Below are positions 1-9,363 of a stretch of 64,000 nt of DNA, in pieces. The position numbers were made by a program, and so were the translations under genes. Positions within the stretch are counted from its first letter, which is position 1; each line of letters starts with the position of its first letter. Below the pieces are notes generated by a model. The model did not search any database, was not told where the DNA came from, and saw only the letters and a program-made list of their open reading frames with translations. Location of the stretch: NCBI GenBank assembly GCA_958295875.1, contig OY282379.1:1612001-1676000 (forward strand). The letters run 5' to 3'. Source of the DNA: an uncultured Pseudomonadales bacterium. Lineage in GTDB: Bacteria > Pseudomonadota > Gammaproteobacteria > Pseudomonadales > Azotimanducaceae.

Positions 1-2168
1 AAGGCTTGAACGACCGCCAGCGCGAAGCCGTCACGGCGCCGCTCGGCAACTTGCTGATCGTGGCCGGCGCCGGCAGCGGCAAGACGCGCGTCCTCGTGCA
101 TCGCATCGCTTGGCTGGTGGCCGCGGAGGGCGTTTCGCCGCACGGCATTCTGGCCGTCACGTTCACCAACAAGGCCGCGGCGGAGATGCGCGCCAGAGCC
201 GAGGCGCTGTTGTCGGCGCCGCCGCGGGCCATGTGGGTGGGCACGTTCCACGGCATCGCGCACCGCCTGCTGCGCATGCACTGGCGCGACGCTGGCTTGC
301 CGGAGAACTTTCAGATCATCGACGCAGATGACCAGTTGCGGCTGGTGAAGCGAGTGCTGCGTGCGCAGAACCTGGACGAGCAGCGCTGGCCTGCCCGTCA
401 GTCTGCCGGTTTCATCAACGCGCAGAAGGAAGAAGGCCGCCGCCCGCGCGACGTGCCCGCCGGAGACCACTTCACGGAAACTCAAAAGCGCGTCTACGAA
501 GCCTACGAAGCACTCTGCCGGCAGGGCGGCGTGGTGGACTTTGCCGAGCTGCTGCTGCGCTGCCACGAATTGTGGCTGGACCGCGAAGATTTGCTTGAAC
601 ACTACCGCCGCCGCTTCGGGCAACTGCTGGTGGATGAGTTCCAAGACACCAACACCCTGCAATACGCATCCCTGCGCTTGCTCGGCGGCTCGGCCGGCAA
701 TGTGATGGCGGTGGGCGATGACGACCAATCCATCTATAGCTGGCGCGGTGCGCGGATGGAAAACATCCACCGCTTCCCAGAACACTTCCGCGACACGCGC
801 ATCATCCGCTTAGAGCAGAACTACCGCTCCACCGGCACTATCCTGAAGGCGGCGAACGGCCTCATCGAACGCAACGCCGGGCGGCTGGGCAAATCCTTGT
901 GGACGGCGGCCGGCGATGGCGAACCCGTGTCCGTCTATCACGGCTACAACGACACCGAGGAAGCGCGTTTTGTGGCCGATACCGCCAGAGCATGGATTGA
1001 ACGCGGCGGCAGCGCAGACGAAATCGGCGTGCTGTACCGTTCCAACGCACAGTCCCGGGCCCTCGAAGAGGCGTTTCTGCGCGCGGACATCGCGTATCGC
1101 ATCTATGGCGGGCTGCGCTTCTTCGAACGCGCCGAGGTGAAAAACGCGCTGGCATACATGCGCCTCGTGAGTTCGCGCCATGCGGACGTGGCCTTCGAGC
1201 GCGTCGTCAACCTGCCGCCGCGCGGCATCGGCGCCAAAACCGTCGGTTTGGTGCGGGCGCTGGCGCGAGAACGCGGCGTGTCCATGTGGCAGACGGTGAA
1301 GGAAGGCATCGCCAGCGGCGAAATCAAAGCGCGCGCCGCGGCAGCGCTAGGCGGCTTCTTGGCGCTGATTGACGAGTTCGCGGCGCAGGTGGAGGGCCGT
1401 TCGCTGCACGATGTGGCGCAGTGCTGCGTCGAGGCGAGCGGCCTGCTCGCGCATCATGCCAAGGAGCCGGGCGAGCGTGGGGTGGCGCGCAAGGAGAACC
1501 TGGAAGAGTTGGTCGCGGCCTGCCGCCGGTTCGAGAGAGATCGCCTGTCTCCGCTGGACCCGCGCGGCGCCCAAGCCGACGGGGCGGACGAGCCGTCTTC
1601 AACCCTGGAGGACTTTCTGGATCAAGCAGCGCTCGAAGCCGGTGAATATCAGGCGGAGGGCGGCGCCGCGGTGCAGCTGATGACGCTGCACTCGGCCAAG
1701 GGGTTGGAGTTTCCGCTCGTCTTCATCACTGGCATGGAAGAGGGGCTGTTTCCCAGCCGCATGGCCGGGGAGGAGCTGGGGCGCATGGACGAGGAGCGCC
1801 GCCTCGCCTATGTCGGCATTACCCGCGCGATGCGGCGGCTCTACCTCACCCGCGCCGAATCGCGCTTCATCCACGGCACGGATTCCTATAATCCGCCATC
1901 GCGGTTCTTGCAGGAAATCCCGGTGGAGACGCTGCAAGACGTGCGCTTGGGCGGTGCGCTCAAACGGCCGCTGCAACGCAATGGTGCCCCCAGGGACGAA
2001 GACGCGGCCTTGCGCATCGGCGCCCGCGTTCGCCACGCGAAGTTTGGCGAAGGCGTGGTGCTGCGCTGCGAAGGCGGCGGCGACCGCGCTCGGGTGGAGG
2101 TGAACTTCGCCGGCTTGGGCTCGAAGTGGTTGATGTTGGGCTATGCGAACCTGGAGATGCTGGATTGA
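1..2168 (+). CDS. uvrD: DNA helicase II UvrD (5' end outside window)
   Basis: Superfamily 1A 3'-5' DNA helicase of nucleotide excision and mismatch repair. Visible motifs are Walker A AGAGSGKT, Walker B/DExx VDEFQDTN, the arginine motif LEQNYRST, LMTLHSAKGLEF and YVGITRAMRRLYL. The C-terminal Tudor-like tail (RHAKFGEGVVL ... KWLMLGYANLE) is typical of UvrD rather than Rep. The reading frame is open through base 1, and the first readable residues GLNDRQREAV match the conserved start region a few residues into the family. The TTG at 6 is therefore not the real start, and only a short N-terminal piece is missing. The stop is at 2166-2168. Confidence 0.95.
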   Translation, partial: GLNDRQREAVTAPLGNLLIVAGAGSGKTRVLVHRIAWLVAAEGVSPHGILAVTFTNKAAAEMRARAEALLSAPPRAMWVGTFHGIAHRLLRMHWRDAGLPENFQIIDADDQLRLVKRVLRAQNLDEQRWPARQSAGFINAQKEEGRRPRDVPAGDHFTETQKRVYEAYEALCRQGGVVDFAELLLRCHELWLDREDLLEHYRRRFGQLLVDEFQDTNTLQYASLRLLGGSAGNVMAVGDDDQSIYSWRGARMENIHRFPEHFRDTRIIRLEQNYRSTGTILKAANGLIERNAGRLGKSLWTAAGDGEPVSVYHGYNDTEEARFVADTARAWIERGGSADEIGVLYRSNAQSRALEEAFLRADIAYRIYGGLRFFERAEVKNALAYMRLVSSRHADVAFERVVNLPPRGIGAKTVGLVRALARERGVSMWQTVKEGIASGEIKARAAAALGGFLALIDEFAAQVEGRSLHDVAQCCVEASGLLAHHAKEPGERGVARKENLEELVAACRRFERDRLSPLDPRGAQADGADEPSSTLEDFLDQAALEAGEYQAEGGAAVQLMTLHSAKGLEFPLVFITGMEEGLFPSRMAGEELGRMDEERRLAYVGITRAMRRLYLTRAESRFIHGTDSYNPPSRFLQEIPVETLQDVRLGGALKRPLQRNGAPRDEDAALRIGARVRHAKFGEGVVLRCEGGGDRARVEVNFAGLGSKWLMLGYANLEMLD

Positions 2169-2200
2169 GCGCTGACAGCGAAACGAGCCAAGGGGTGAAG

Positions 2201-3343
2201 ATGGAAGAGCGGCGTGTCGTGGCCGGTGTTTTCGGGCGGCTGGCGCGGGTTGTTGCCTTGGTGGCCGCGGCCGGCATAGCGCTGAGCGGTTGCTCGGCCG
2301 GCACTGCCGACGTCGAGAACGCGGCACCGGCCGCCAGCGCAGAGGCGCCGCCAGCGCCGGCATCCGTGGAGTGGAAGCTGGTCACCACTTGGCCGAAGAA
2401 CCTGCCGGCCTTGGGCACCGCGCCGGAACGGTTGGCGCAGTCGCTGGACGCCATGTCCGGTGGACGCTTCCAAGTGCGTGTTTACGCTGCGGGAGAGCTG
2501 GTTCCTGCCTTCGAGGTGTTTGATGCGGTAGCGGAGGGCAGCGCGGAGATGGGGCACGGCGCGGCCTACTACTGGCGGGGCAAGGCGCCCGTCGCAGCCG
2601 TGTTTGCCACCGCGCCGTTCGGCATGAGCGCACAGGAGATGAATGGCTGGCTGCACTACGGCGGCGGCCTTGAGCTATGGCGCGAACTGTATGCGCCGTT
2701 CGGCGTGATGCCATTCGCCGCCGGCAACACCGGCGTGCAGATGGCGGGCTGGTTCAACAAGGAAATCAACTCATTGGCAGACTTGAACGGCCTGAAGATG
2801 CGCATCCCCGGCTTCGGTGGCGAAGTGCTGCAACGGGCTGGTGGCGTGGCGGTGGCGATGCCGGGCAGCGAGATTTTCACGGCGCTGCAAACCGGCGTCA
2901 TCGACGCCACGGAATGGGTGGGCCCGTACAACGATTTGGCGCTCGGCCTGCAGGACATCGCGCAGTTCTACTACTACCCCGGCTGGCACGAGCCGGGGCC
3001 GACTTTGGAGGCGTTGGTGAATCGAGACGCCTTCGACGCCCTGCCGGCAGACCTTCAGGCGATGCTGGAAACCGCTTGCCGCGCCATCAATCAAGACATG
3101 TTGGACGAGTTCACCGCCCGCAATGCCCGCGCCCTGAAAGCGTTGGTGGAGGAGCATGGCGTCGCCGTGCGGCGCCTGCCGGACGACGTGCTGGCGCGGT
3201 TCCAGGAGCTATCCGAAGCCGTGGTGCGCGAAGCGGCAACGGATGACCTGTCGCGCCGCATCCTGGATTCCTACTACGGCTTCCTGGCCGAAGCCCGCCA
3301 ATACCACGCCATCTCCGAACAGGCATATCTGAACGCCCGCTAG
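2201..3343 (+). CDS. TRAP transporter solute-binding lipoprotein, DctP/TakP family
   Basis: Periplasmic binding component of a tripartite ATP-independent transporter. The ATG at 2201 is preceded by AAGGGG and gives a positively charged N-terminus, a hydrophobic segment and a lipobox (LSGC), so it is probably a membrane-anchored lipoprotein. The mature part starts with WKLVTTWPKN and contains the DctP features EVFDAVAEGSAEMGHGAAYY, LKMRIPGFGGEVLQ and TGVIDATEWVGP, which resemble the 2-oxoacid-binding TakP branch. The ligand is inferred only. 380 residues is normal for the family. The matching small and large permease subunits lie about 4.6 kb downstream on the opposite strand (7961-9891), which is an unusual split. 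Confidence 0.9.
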   Translation: MEERRVVAGVFGRLARVVALVAAAGIALSGCSAGTADVENAAPAASAEAPPAPASVEWKLVTTWPKNLPALGTAPERLAQSLDAMSGGRFQVRVYAAGELVPAFEVFDAVAEGSAEMGHGAAYYWRGKAPVAAVFATAPFGMSAQEMNGWLHYGGGLELWRELYAPFGVMPFAAGNTGVQMAGWFNKEINSLADLNGLKMRIPGFGGEVLQRAGGVAVAMPGSEIFTALQTGVIDATEWVGPYNDLALGLQDIAQFYYYPGWHEPGPTLEALVNRDAFDALPADLQAMLETACRAINQDMLDEFTARNARALKALVEEHGVAVRRLPDDVLARFQELSEAVVREAATDDLSRRILDSYYGFLAEARQYHAISEQAYLNAR

Positions 3344-3363
3344 CTCGCCAGGCCGCGTCGCAA

Positions 3364-4209
3364 ATGCAACCGCACAGTCCGCACACAGGGTGCTTCAGCA
3401 AAGAGGCTCTTCAAGCCTGGATGCAGTACATGGAGGACTACGGGGCAGCATGGCTGGAGGACACCGGCACGGACTTTTACTCCCAAGAGTACTGGTATCT
3501 GGTGGCCATGACGCTGATTCGCCATTGGCAGGGCCGTCCGCTTAACGTCAGCGACGCCTACGGCGCGATGAAGACCGGATGCTCCAAGACAAGGGAGAAC
3601 CGGCTCAAAAAGGTGATGGCGGAGCATTGGTGTACGAAGGTCAAGGACCAGGCAGATCAGCGCCGCACCTGCTTGGAGGCGACGGAGAACATCCTACTGC
3701 TCGGCCGGGAGCACTTCCGCTCGACTTTAGGCAAAGCGGTGCGCTTGCTCTCGAACCAGCGGCTCCTCAAACGCGATTTGAGCCCATTGCTGTGCGCCAT
3801 CGAGTGCGCCGGCCCTAGTCTGGACAAGCCCTGCCTGCTGCCTTGGGCGGAGTTTCTGGTCGGCTACACCAACGACTGGAACCTCGCGTTCGACCGCCGC
3901 TTCCGGACGGACGAATACTGGCTGCTGTTTGTTCGCTGCCTGCGCGGCGGCTGGGCCAATCGCCCGCTCACGATGGGCGAAGCCTGCGAGTGCATGGCCA
4001 CCGGCTCAGCAAGAACGAGGGAGAAGCGCATCGCCTTTGCCGCCAGCCGGGGCATGATCGAGAAACGGCGCGATGGGCAAGACCAGCGGATGACGACCAT
4101 ATTGGCCACCAGCCGTTTGCAAGACTGCCTGCTAGGACACTTCGCGCGCACCCTTGGCGGTGCGTCCATGCTGATTGATCGGTTGTCCGAAAGACGCGAT
4201 CTTGCCTGA
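3364..4209 (+). CDS. winged-helix-like protein with internal duplication
   Basis: 281 residues, not assigned to a named family. The protein is an internal tandem duplication. Residues about 14-130 and 155-272 align, with paired landmarks EYWYLVAMTLIRHWQGRPL / EYWLLFVRCLRGGWANRPL, then KTGCSKTRENR / ATGSARTREKR, then QADQRRTCLEAT / GQDQRMTTILAT. The helix-helix-basic-strand layout of each half resembles a MarR-like winged helix, so a single chain could mimic a dimeric DNA-binding regulator. It lies 20 bp after dctP and just before the PHA depolymerase/TonB receptor pair, so it could regulate either. Function is inferred. Confidence 0.6.
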   Translation: MQPHSPHTGCFSKEALQAWMQYMEDYGAAWLEDTGTDFYSQEYWYLVAMTLIRHWQGRPLNVSDAYGAMKTGCSKTRENRLKKVMAEHWCTKVKDQADQRRTCLEATENILLLGREHFRSTLGKAVRLLSNQRLLKRDLSPLLCAIECAGPSLDKPCLLPWAEFLVGYTNDWNLAFDRRFRTDEYWLLFVRCLRGGWANRPLTMGEACECMATGSARTREKRIAFAASRGMIEKRRDGQDQRMTTILATSRLQDCLLGHFARTLGGASMLIDRLSERRDLA

Positions 4210-4283
4210 TCCGCCTTCCTCGCAGCATTTACACGCAATTTTTTCCATTGTTTTGGCCCGGCACCTGATGAACAGTGGGGCCG

Positions 4284-5633
4284 ATGAACCTTCGACTCCC
4301 TGCAAAAAGACAAGCGAGGAACCGTTCTCCAAGCCGGAGCGCCACCTGCATCTGCCTCTGGATGGCGACGTTTCTCCTCGGCGGGTTTCCACTCGCCGCC
4401 GGCGACGACTTCGACGGGCTTGGTGCAGCGGCGGAAGGCGAGGCGGGAGACGGCTCAGCTTTCCAGGTTTCTGTTTCGGGGGTCTCTTCAGGCGCATACA
4501 TGGCCGCGCAGCTCCAAGTGGCCTACTCCGGCACCTTCATGGGCATGGGGTCCATAGCTGGTGGCCCTTACTTTTGCGCCGAAAACATGACGGACATCAC
4601 CGAAATCAAATCGAAATGCATGGCGGGCCTCGGCATTGTTCCAGGAAACTACGCACCGTATCGGGAGAAGGCCATCGAGCTCTCCAACGATGGCAAGATC
4701 GACGACACCTCCAATCTGGAGGAAAGTCGGGTGTTCATCTTTAACTCCATCGAGGATCAGGTCATCAATCCGGGGTTGGGTTATCTGTCGGCACTCTTCT
4801 TTCAGTACTTCTCAAAGAATCCAACCACCAACGTGCTTCCGCTCAATGCGATTCCGGGCTACGCGGGCTACACGGTGGCCCATGGATTGCCCACAGACAT
4901 GAGCAAGTTCGACAGCTATCTCAATTATGCCGACGAAGCCACTCCTTGCGCCCCGGCCAACTCGCAACAGTCCCCTTGGTTTCCCAACGAGCTCTACCGT
5001 GGCAATGACCCGTGGATATACCATTGTCCCTATCCTAACGGATACGCGCCAGCGGTCGCCGGATATTCGATGGTTAAGGAAATGCTTAACCACATCCACG
5101 GGAACATCAAGGACGCCGTTGCCGCGGAGGGAAGGATCCTTGCATACGAGCAGATGAACTTTGTTGATGATCCAGCCATCAGCACTCTCGATGGCCTTCA
5201 CAAGCACGGGATTGGAGAGAAACTCTACGTTTACATGCCAGATGGGTGCGCCGATGGCTCACTAAGCTGCAGTAAACTCCATGTGGCTCTGCATGGGTGT
5301 CAGCAGTTTCCAGAGTGGGAGTTTACAGGCAAGGTGGGAAGCAAGCACGCTGGCGAAAAGGTCCAGTTTGGAGATACGTTCTACAACGGCCCTTTCAATG
5401 GCGTGGCCGAAGCCAATGACATCATCGTGCTTTATCCTCAAGCGCACAACATCGGCCATTCGGAGGGTGATATCAACCCTTACGGCTGCTGGGAGTTTTG
5501 GCCGTTCTATAAGAAAGACCGTTACAACTACTATACGCAAGCAGGGACCCAGATGAGGATGATCAAAAACATGGTGGACCACTTTACGCGGCCGAAGGTG
5601 CCGGGGGCCGCGTCGCAGAGAGGTGGATCTTGA
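4284..5633 (+). CDS. secreted PHA/PHB depolymerase, type 2 catalytic domain
   Basis: Extracellular short-chain-length polyhydroxyalkanoate depolymerase (alpha/beta hydrolase). A hydrophobic export segment (residues about 21-40) precedes a catalytic domain that opens with the lipase box GVSSG, nucleophile Ser68 when numbered from ATG 4284. Further landmarks are SIAGGPYFCAEN, the oxyanion-hole stretch LHVALHGCQQ, and IVLYPQAHN with NPYGCWEFWPF near the end. A GTG at 4275 is an alternative start in the same frame. The stop codon overlaps the next gene's start by one base (TGATG), which couples it to a TonB-dependent receptor. No separate substrate-binding or linker domain is visible at the C-terminus. 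Confidence 0.85.
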   Translation: MNLRLPAKRQARNRSPSRSATCICLWMATFLLGGFPLAAGDDFDGLGAAAEGEAGDGSAFQVSVSGVSSGAYMAAQLQVAYSGTFMGMGSIAGGPYFCAENMTDITEIKSKCMAGLGIVPGNYAPYREKAIELSNDGKIDDTSNLEESRVFIFNSIEDQVINPGLGYLSALFFQYFSKNPTTNVLPLNAIPGYAGYTVAHGLPTDMSKFDSYLNYADEATPCAPANSQQSPWFPNELYRGNDPWIYHCPYPNGYAPAVAGYSMVKEMLNHIHGNIKDAVAAEGRILAYEQMNFVDDPAISTLDGLHKHGIGEKLYVYMPDGCADGSLSCSKLHVALHGCQQFPEWEFTGKVGSKHAGEKVQFGDTFYNGPFNGVAEANDIIVLYPQAHNIGHSEGDINPYGCWEFWPFYKKDRYNYYTQAGTQMRMIKNMVDHFTRPKVPGAASQRGGS

Positions 5634-7906
5634 TGGCCGTGCCACGAAGGATGACGTCGGCAAGGTGGGGCTTGGCCCTTTGCCTCGCCTGTGTTGTCGC
5701 TCCCCCCGCCTTCGCTCAGACAAGCGGGGAAGGGTATCTAGAGGAGGTGGTTGTCACCGCCCGTAAGCGGGAAGAGAACCTGCTGGATGCGCCGCTTTCC
5801 GTCAGCGCCTTGTCCGCATCGGATTTGGCTCGCATGCAGATCGATGATCTTGGGGACGTGCAGAACGTCGTGCCCAATACGAGCTTCAACATGGGCGACG
5901 CGGCAAACGCCATCATCTACATCCGGGGCGTGGGACAGCGGGACTCGCTTTCGTTCGCGGACCCGGGCGTTGGCGTGTATCTGGACGACGTTTATCTGGG
6001 GCGGGCGCAGGGGTCGTTTCTGGACGTGATTGACGTGCAGCGCGTGGAGGTGTTGCGAGGGCCGCAGGGAACGCTTTACGGGCGCAACACGATTGGCGGC
6101 GCGATTAAGTATGTTTCCGCCACGCCCTCAGACGTTCCCCTGCTTGAAGCGGACGTGTCTGCTGGAAACTACGATGAGCGCCGCCTGAAGGCGACGTGGA
6201 GCGGCCCGCTGAGTTCGAGCGGCAGCCTGGCGGGGCGGGTCTCCCTAGCTTACATCGCGCATGGGGGCTACAACCGCAACCGGTTTGCCGGAAGCACGGA
6301 CAGGACAGACGGGGACAAAGACACGCTAGCTTGGCGGGCGCAGCTACGCTATGAGCCAAATGAAAACCTAAGCATTCGCGTGACGGCGGATCGGTCCGTC
6401 AATGAACCAAAACGCTCGATGACGCCGGTGCGGGTAACCGGGGGGCCAGCGTTGGTAACGGCCACTGCGGATTTCCTACCAAGGCAACCGTTTGACATTG
6501 AGGCGGATTTCAACGACGTGGAACGGCTGGTGGTGGAAGGCGCCGCTGCCGTCGTTGATTACCGGCTGTCGGACGCCCTTAGCCTGAAGTCAATCACTTC
6601 TATTCGCCGCCTTGAGCATGCAACGCACATCGATCTGGATGGAACTGGTCTGGATATTTTCGGGGTGCATGTGGATCAAGATCAGGACCAGTTCAGCCAA
6701 GAACTGCAACTCTCCTATGATGCTGGCGGCTCCATGCGTGCGCTGCTCGGCGCCTACTACTTTTCGGAGGACGACGTTTCGCCGGACGGCATCAGCAATT
6801 CCGAGCCAATGAACTTCGGCGTTTTCTTCTCGCCGTACGGAACGGTTAGCGAAAACGATCAGTCCGTACGCGCAGCCGCGATGTTTGGCGAGGTGTCTTG
6901 GCAGCTCACCACACGCCTGGAGTTCACGGCCGGCCTTCGTTACACGGACGAAGCCAAGCGGCTGCGTCGCAAGGCCTGCCAGAACTTCGCCATCCTGGGC
7001 ACCGTCCTTCCCGCCATCGAGGAGTGCAATCCGCCACTTGGCTCGTCCAATCCCTTCGCCCTCAGTTTGGATCTGGACAAGGACTTCAGCAAAGTCACCC
7101 CGAAGCTGGCGCTAAGCTACAGTTCGGAGCAATTCGGGTTGGCATACTTCACTTACGCACGAGGTTTCAAGAGCGGGGGATTCGATGGTCGCATCGGCTA
7201 CAACGGCGCGAGCGACGGGAGCGCCGTGGACACGCAGGCCGAACCATATGACCCGGAAGTTGCCGACACCTACGAGCTGGGCTGGAAGGCAAGCGTGTCG
7301 GATGGACGGTTGCGCGTAGGCACTGCTCTGTTTTACAACGACTATCAGGACTTGCAGCTAAGCAGCTTCTCGGCAACTCCCCAAGGGGGTTTCGCGACGG
7401 TCTTCACCAACGCCGGCGAAGCAGAGACCTACGGTGTGGAAGCAGAACTGGTGGCCAGCCCGACGCAGAATCTTCTGATGAGCCTGAGTTTAGGCTACTT
7501 GAAGGCGGAGTACAGCGAGTTCATCAACAGCCAGATGCAGGATGTGAGCGGCAGCCTGACACCCATCAATTCACCCGAGCTCACCGGCAACTTCGGCTTG
7601 CAGTATCGCCAACCGCTGGGCTTTGCGTGGCTGGAAATGGGCGCGGACGTCAGCTACCGCGCTGCATACCATGTGGAAGTGAACAACCTGAGCGCTCTGA
7701 AGCAAGGCAGCTTCGCATTGGTGAACGCCTCGATAGGCTTGGAGAGCAATGAGGGCAAGTGGGGTGTCTCCCTGGGCGTCAAGAACCTCACGGACGAAAT
7801 GTACATCACTCATGGTTTCGACCTGACGGCCTTCCCCGGCGTCGGCTTGGCTTACTACGGCGAGCCGCGAACCTACCGGCTTGGTGTGCGCTACAGCTTT
7901 CTGTAA
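5633..7906 (+). CDS. TonB-dependent outer-membrane receptor
   Basis: 757-residue outer-membrane active-transport receptor. A signal peptide ending near APPAFAQ is followed by a TonB-box-like EEVVVTARKREE and a plug domain (LGDVQNVVPNTSF, VEVLRGPQGTLYGRNTIGGAI). The barrel repeats end in an aromatic-rich terminus (YRLGVRYSFL). The start ATG 5633 overlaps the depolymerase stop, so the two are co-translated. The natural inference is uptake of oligomers released by the depolymerase, but many receptors of this class take siderophores or vitamins and the ligand cannot be read from sequence. Minor upstream in-frame TTG at 5630. Confidence 0.93.
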   Translation: MAVPRRMTSARWGLALCLACVVAPPAFAQTSGEGYLEEVVVTARKREENLLDAPLSVSALSASDLARMQIDDLGDVQNVVPNTSFNMGDAANAIIYIRGVGQRDSLSFADPGVGVYLDDVYLGRAQGSFLDVIDVQRVEVLRGPQGTLYGRNTIGGAIKYVSATPSDVPLLEADVSAGNYDERRLKATWSGPLSSSGSLAGRVSLAYIAHGGYNRNRFAGSTDRTDGDKDTLAWRAQLRYEPNENLSIRVTADRSVNEPKRSMTPVRVTGGPALVTATADFLPRQPFDIEADFNDVERLVVEGAAAVVDYRLSDALSLKSITSIRRLEHATHIDLDGTGLDIFGVHVDQDQDQFSQELQLSYDAGGSMRALLGAYYFSEDDVSPDGISNSEPMNFGVFFSPYGTVSENDQSVRAAAMFGEVSWQLTTRLEFTAGLRYTDEAKRLRRKACQNFAILGTVLPAIEECNPPLGSSNPFALSLDLDKDFSKVTPKLALSYSSEQFGLAYFTYARGFKSGGFDGRIGYNGASDGSAVDTQAEPYDPEVADTYELGWKASVSDGRLRVGTALFYNDYQDLQLSSFSATPQGGFATVFTNAGEAETYGVEAELVASPTQNLLMSLSLGYLKAEYSEFINSQMQDVSGSLTPINSPELTGNFGLQYRQPLGFAWLEMGADVSYRAAYHVEVNNLSALKQGSFALVNASIGLESNEGKWGVSLGVKNLTDEMYITHGFDLTAFPGVGLAYYGEPRTYRLGVRYSFL

Positions 7907-7960
7907 CGTTCAAGCCGTCCCGAAACTCTGGCCAGTGCAGCCTTCTGCCGGCAGCTGCAG

Positions 7961-9355
7961 CTAATACACCACGGAGGGCAACCAAGTTGCCAGCTCCGGC
8001 AGCGCGACGAGCAGCCCCAGCAGGCAGAGCTGCAAGATGATGAACGGCGCCACGCCGCGGTAGATGTCCGTGGTGGCCACTTCGGGCGGGGCTACGCCGC
8101 GCAGGTAGAAGAGCGCGAAGCCGAAGGGCGGCGTGAGGAACGATGTCTGCAAGTTCACGGCAATCATCACGCCGAGCCAAATCGGGTCTACCCCCATCGC
8201 CAGCAGCACCGGGCCGACGATGGGCACCACCACATAGGTGATCTCGATGAAATCCAGCACGAAGCCAAGCAGGAAGATGGTGACCATCACGATGAGCGTG
8301 GCGCCCCACACCCCGCCCGGCATGTCGGCGAAGATGCCCTGCACCAGTTCATCGCCGCCGTAACCCCGAAACACCAGCGAAAATACCGAAGCGCCGATGA
8401 GGATGAAGAACACCATCGCAGTGGTCTTCACCGTTGCCGCGCCGATCTCTTGGAGCACCGGCAAGGACAGCGCCCGATGCGCCGCGGCTAAGGCCAATGC
8501 GCCGAGGGCGCCCACGCCGGCAGCTTCGGTGGGCGTGGCGTAGCCGCCGAGGATGGAGCCGAGCACGGCCACCACGAGCAGCACCGGCGGCGCGAGGCTG
8601 CGCAAGAGCGTTGCCACGCCTTCGCCTTCATCCTCGTCGCCGCTTTCAGACTCGGCATCGGGCGCGGTGCTTGCCGGGGCGCGTTCTGGGTGTCGCCATG
8701 CCGCGAAGAGCAGATACAGCAGATAGAAGCCCACCAGCACCAGCCCCGGCAGCAAGGCGCCGGCAAACAGGTCGCCAATGGACACGGTTTTGGGCGAGAA
8801 CACGCCGAGCCCCAATTGCGCTTGCTGATAGGCGCTTGAGAGCACGTCGCCAAGCAGCACCAGCGCGATGGAAGGGGGGATGATTTGCCCCAGCGCGCCG
8901 GTGGCGCAAATGGTGCCGGTGGCCAACTTCGGGTCGTACCCGCGGCGCATCATCGTGGGCAGGGAAAGCAGGCCCAGCGTCACCACCGTGGCGCCGACGA
9001 TGCCGGTGCTTGCCGCCATCAAGGCGCCCACCAGCGTCACCGCCAGCGCTAGGCCGCCGGGGGCGCTGCCCAAGAGCTTGGACAGGCTGTGCAGCAGCGC
9101 TTGGGCGATGCGGGTGCGCTCCAGCGTCACCCCCATGCACACGAACAGGGGCACGGCGATGAGCGTTTGGTTGGTGACGATGCCGAACAGGCGCCCAGGC
9201 AGAAAGCCGAGGTCGCCCACGTCGAACACGCCGAACAACGCGCCCCCGAAGGCGAACAGCAGGGCGACGCCGGCAAGGGTGGGCGCCACGGCGTAGCCAG
9301 CGAGCAACGCCACGAACACCGCCGCGAACATGATGAGCGGCAGCAGTTCGACCAT
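7961..9355 (-). CDS. dctM: TRAP transporter large permease subunit DctM
   Basis: 464-residue polytopic inner-membrane protein with about 12 hydrophobic segments. It has the TRAP DctM hallmarks VPLFVCMGVTLERT, GALMAASTGIVGATVVTLG, ATGALGQIIPPSIALVLLG, GGYATPTEAAGVGALGALAL and NLQTSFLTPPFGFALFYLRG. It carries an acidic insertion in a central cytoplasmic loop (residues about 240-255, ESESGDEDEGEG). The ATG at 9355 was chosen over the upstream in-frame start at 9400 because the family begins at the first membrane segment. It sits 8 bp after dctQ. Together with DctQ and a DctP it forms a sodium-driven organic acid importer. Confidence 0.92.
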   Translation of the reverse strand: MVELLPLIMFAAVFVALLAGYAVAPTLAGVALLFAFGGALFGVFDVGDLGFLPGRLFGIVTNQTLIAVPLFVCMGVTLERTRIAQALLHSLSKLLGSAPGGLALAVTLVGALMAASTGIVGATVVTLGLLSLPTMMRRGYDPKLATGTICATGALGQIIPPSIALVLLGDVLSSAYQQAQLGLGVFSPKTVSIGDLFAGALLPGLVLVGFYLLYLLFAAWRHPERAPASTAPDAESESGDEDEGEGVATLLRSLAPPVLLVVAVLGSILGGYATPTEAAGVGALGALALAAAHRALSLPVLQEIGAATVKTTAMVFFILIGASVFSLVFRGYGGDELVQGIFADMPGGVWGATLIVMVTIFLLGFVLDFIEITYVVVPIVGPVLLAMGVDPIWLGVMIAVNLQTSFLTPPFGFALFYLRGVAPPEVATTDIYRGVAPFIILQLCLLGLLVALPELATWLPSVVY

Positions 9356-9363
9356 GCTGCCGG

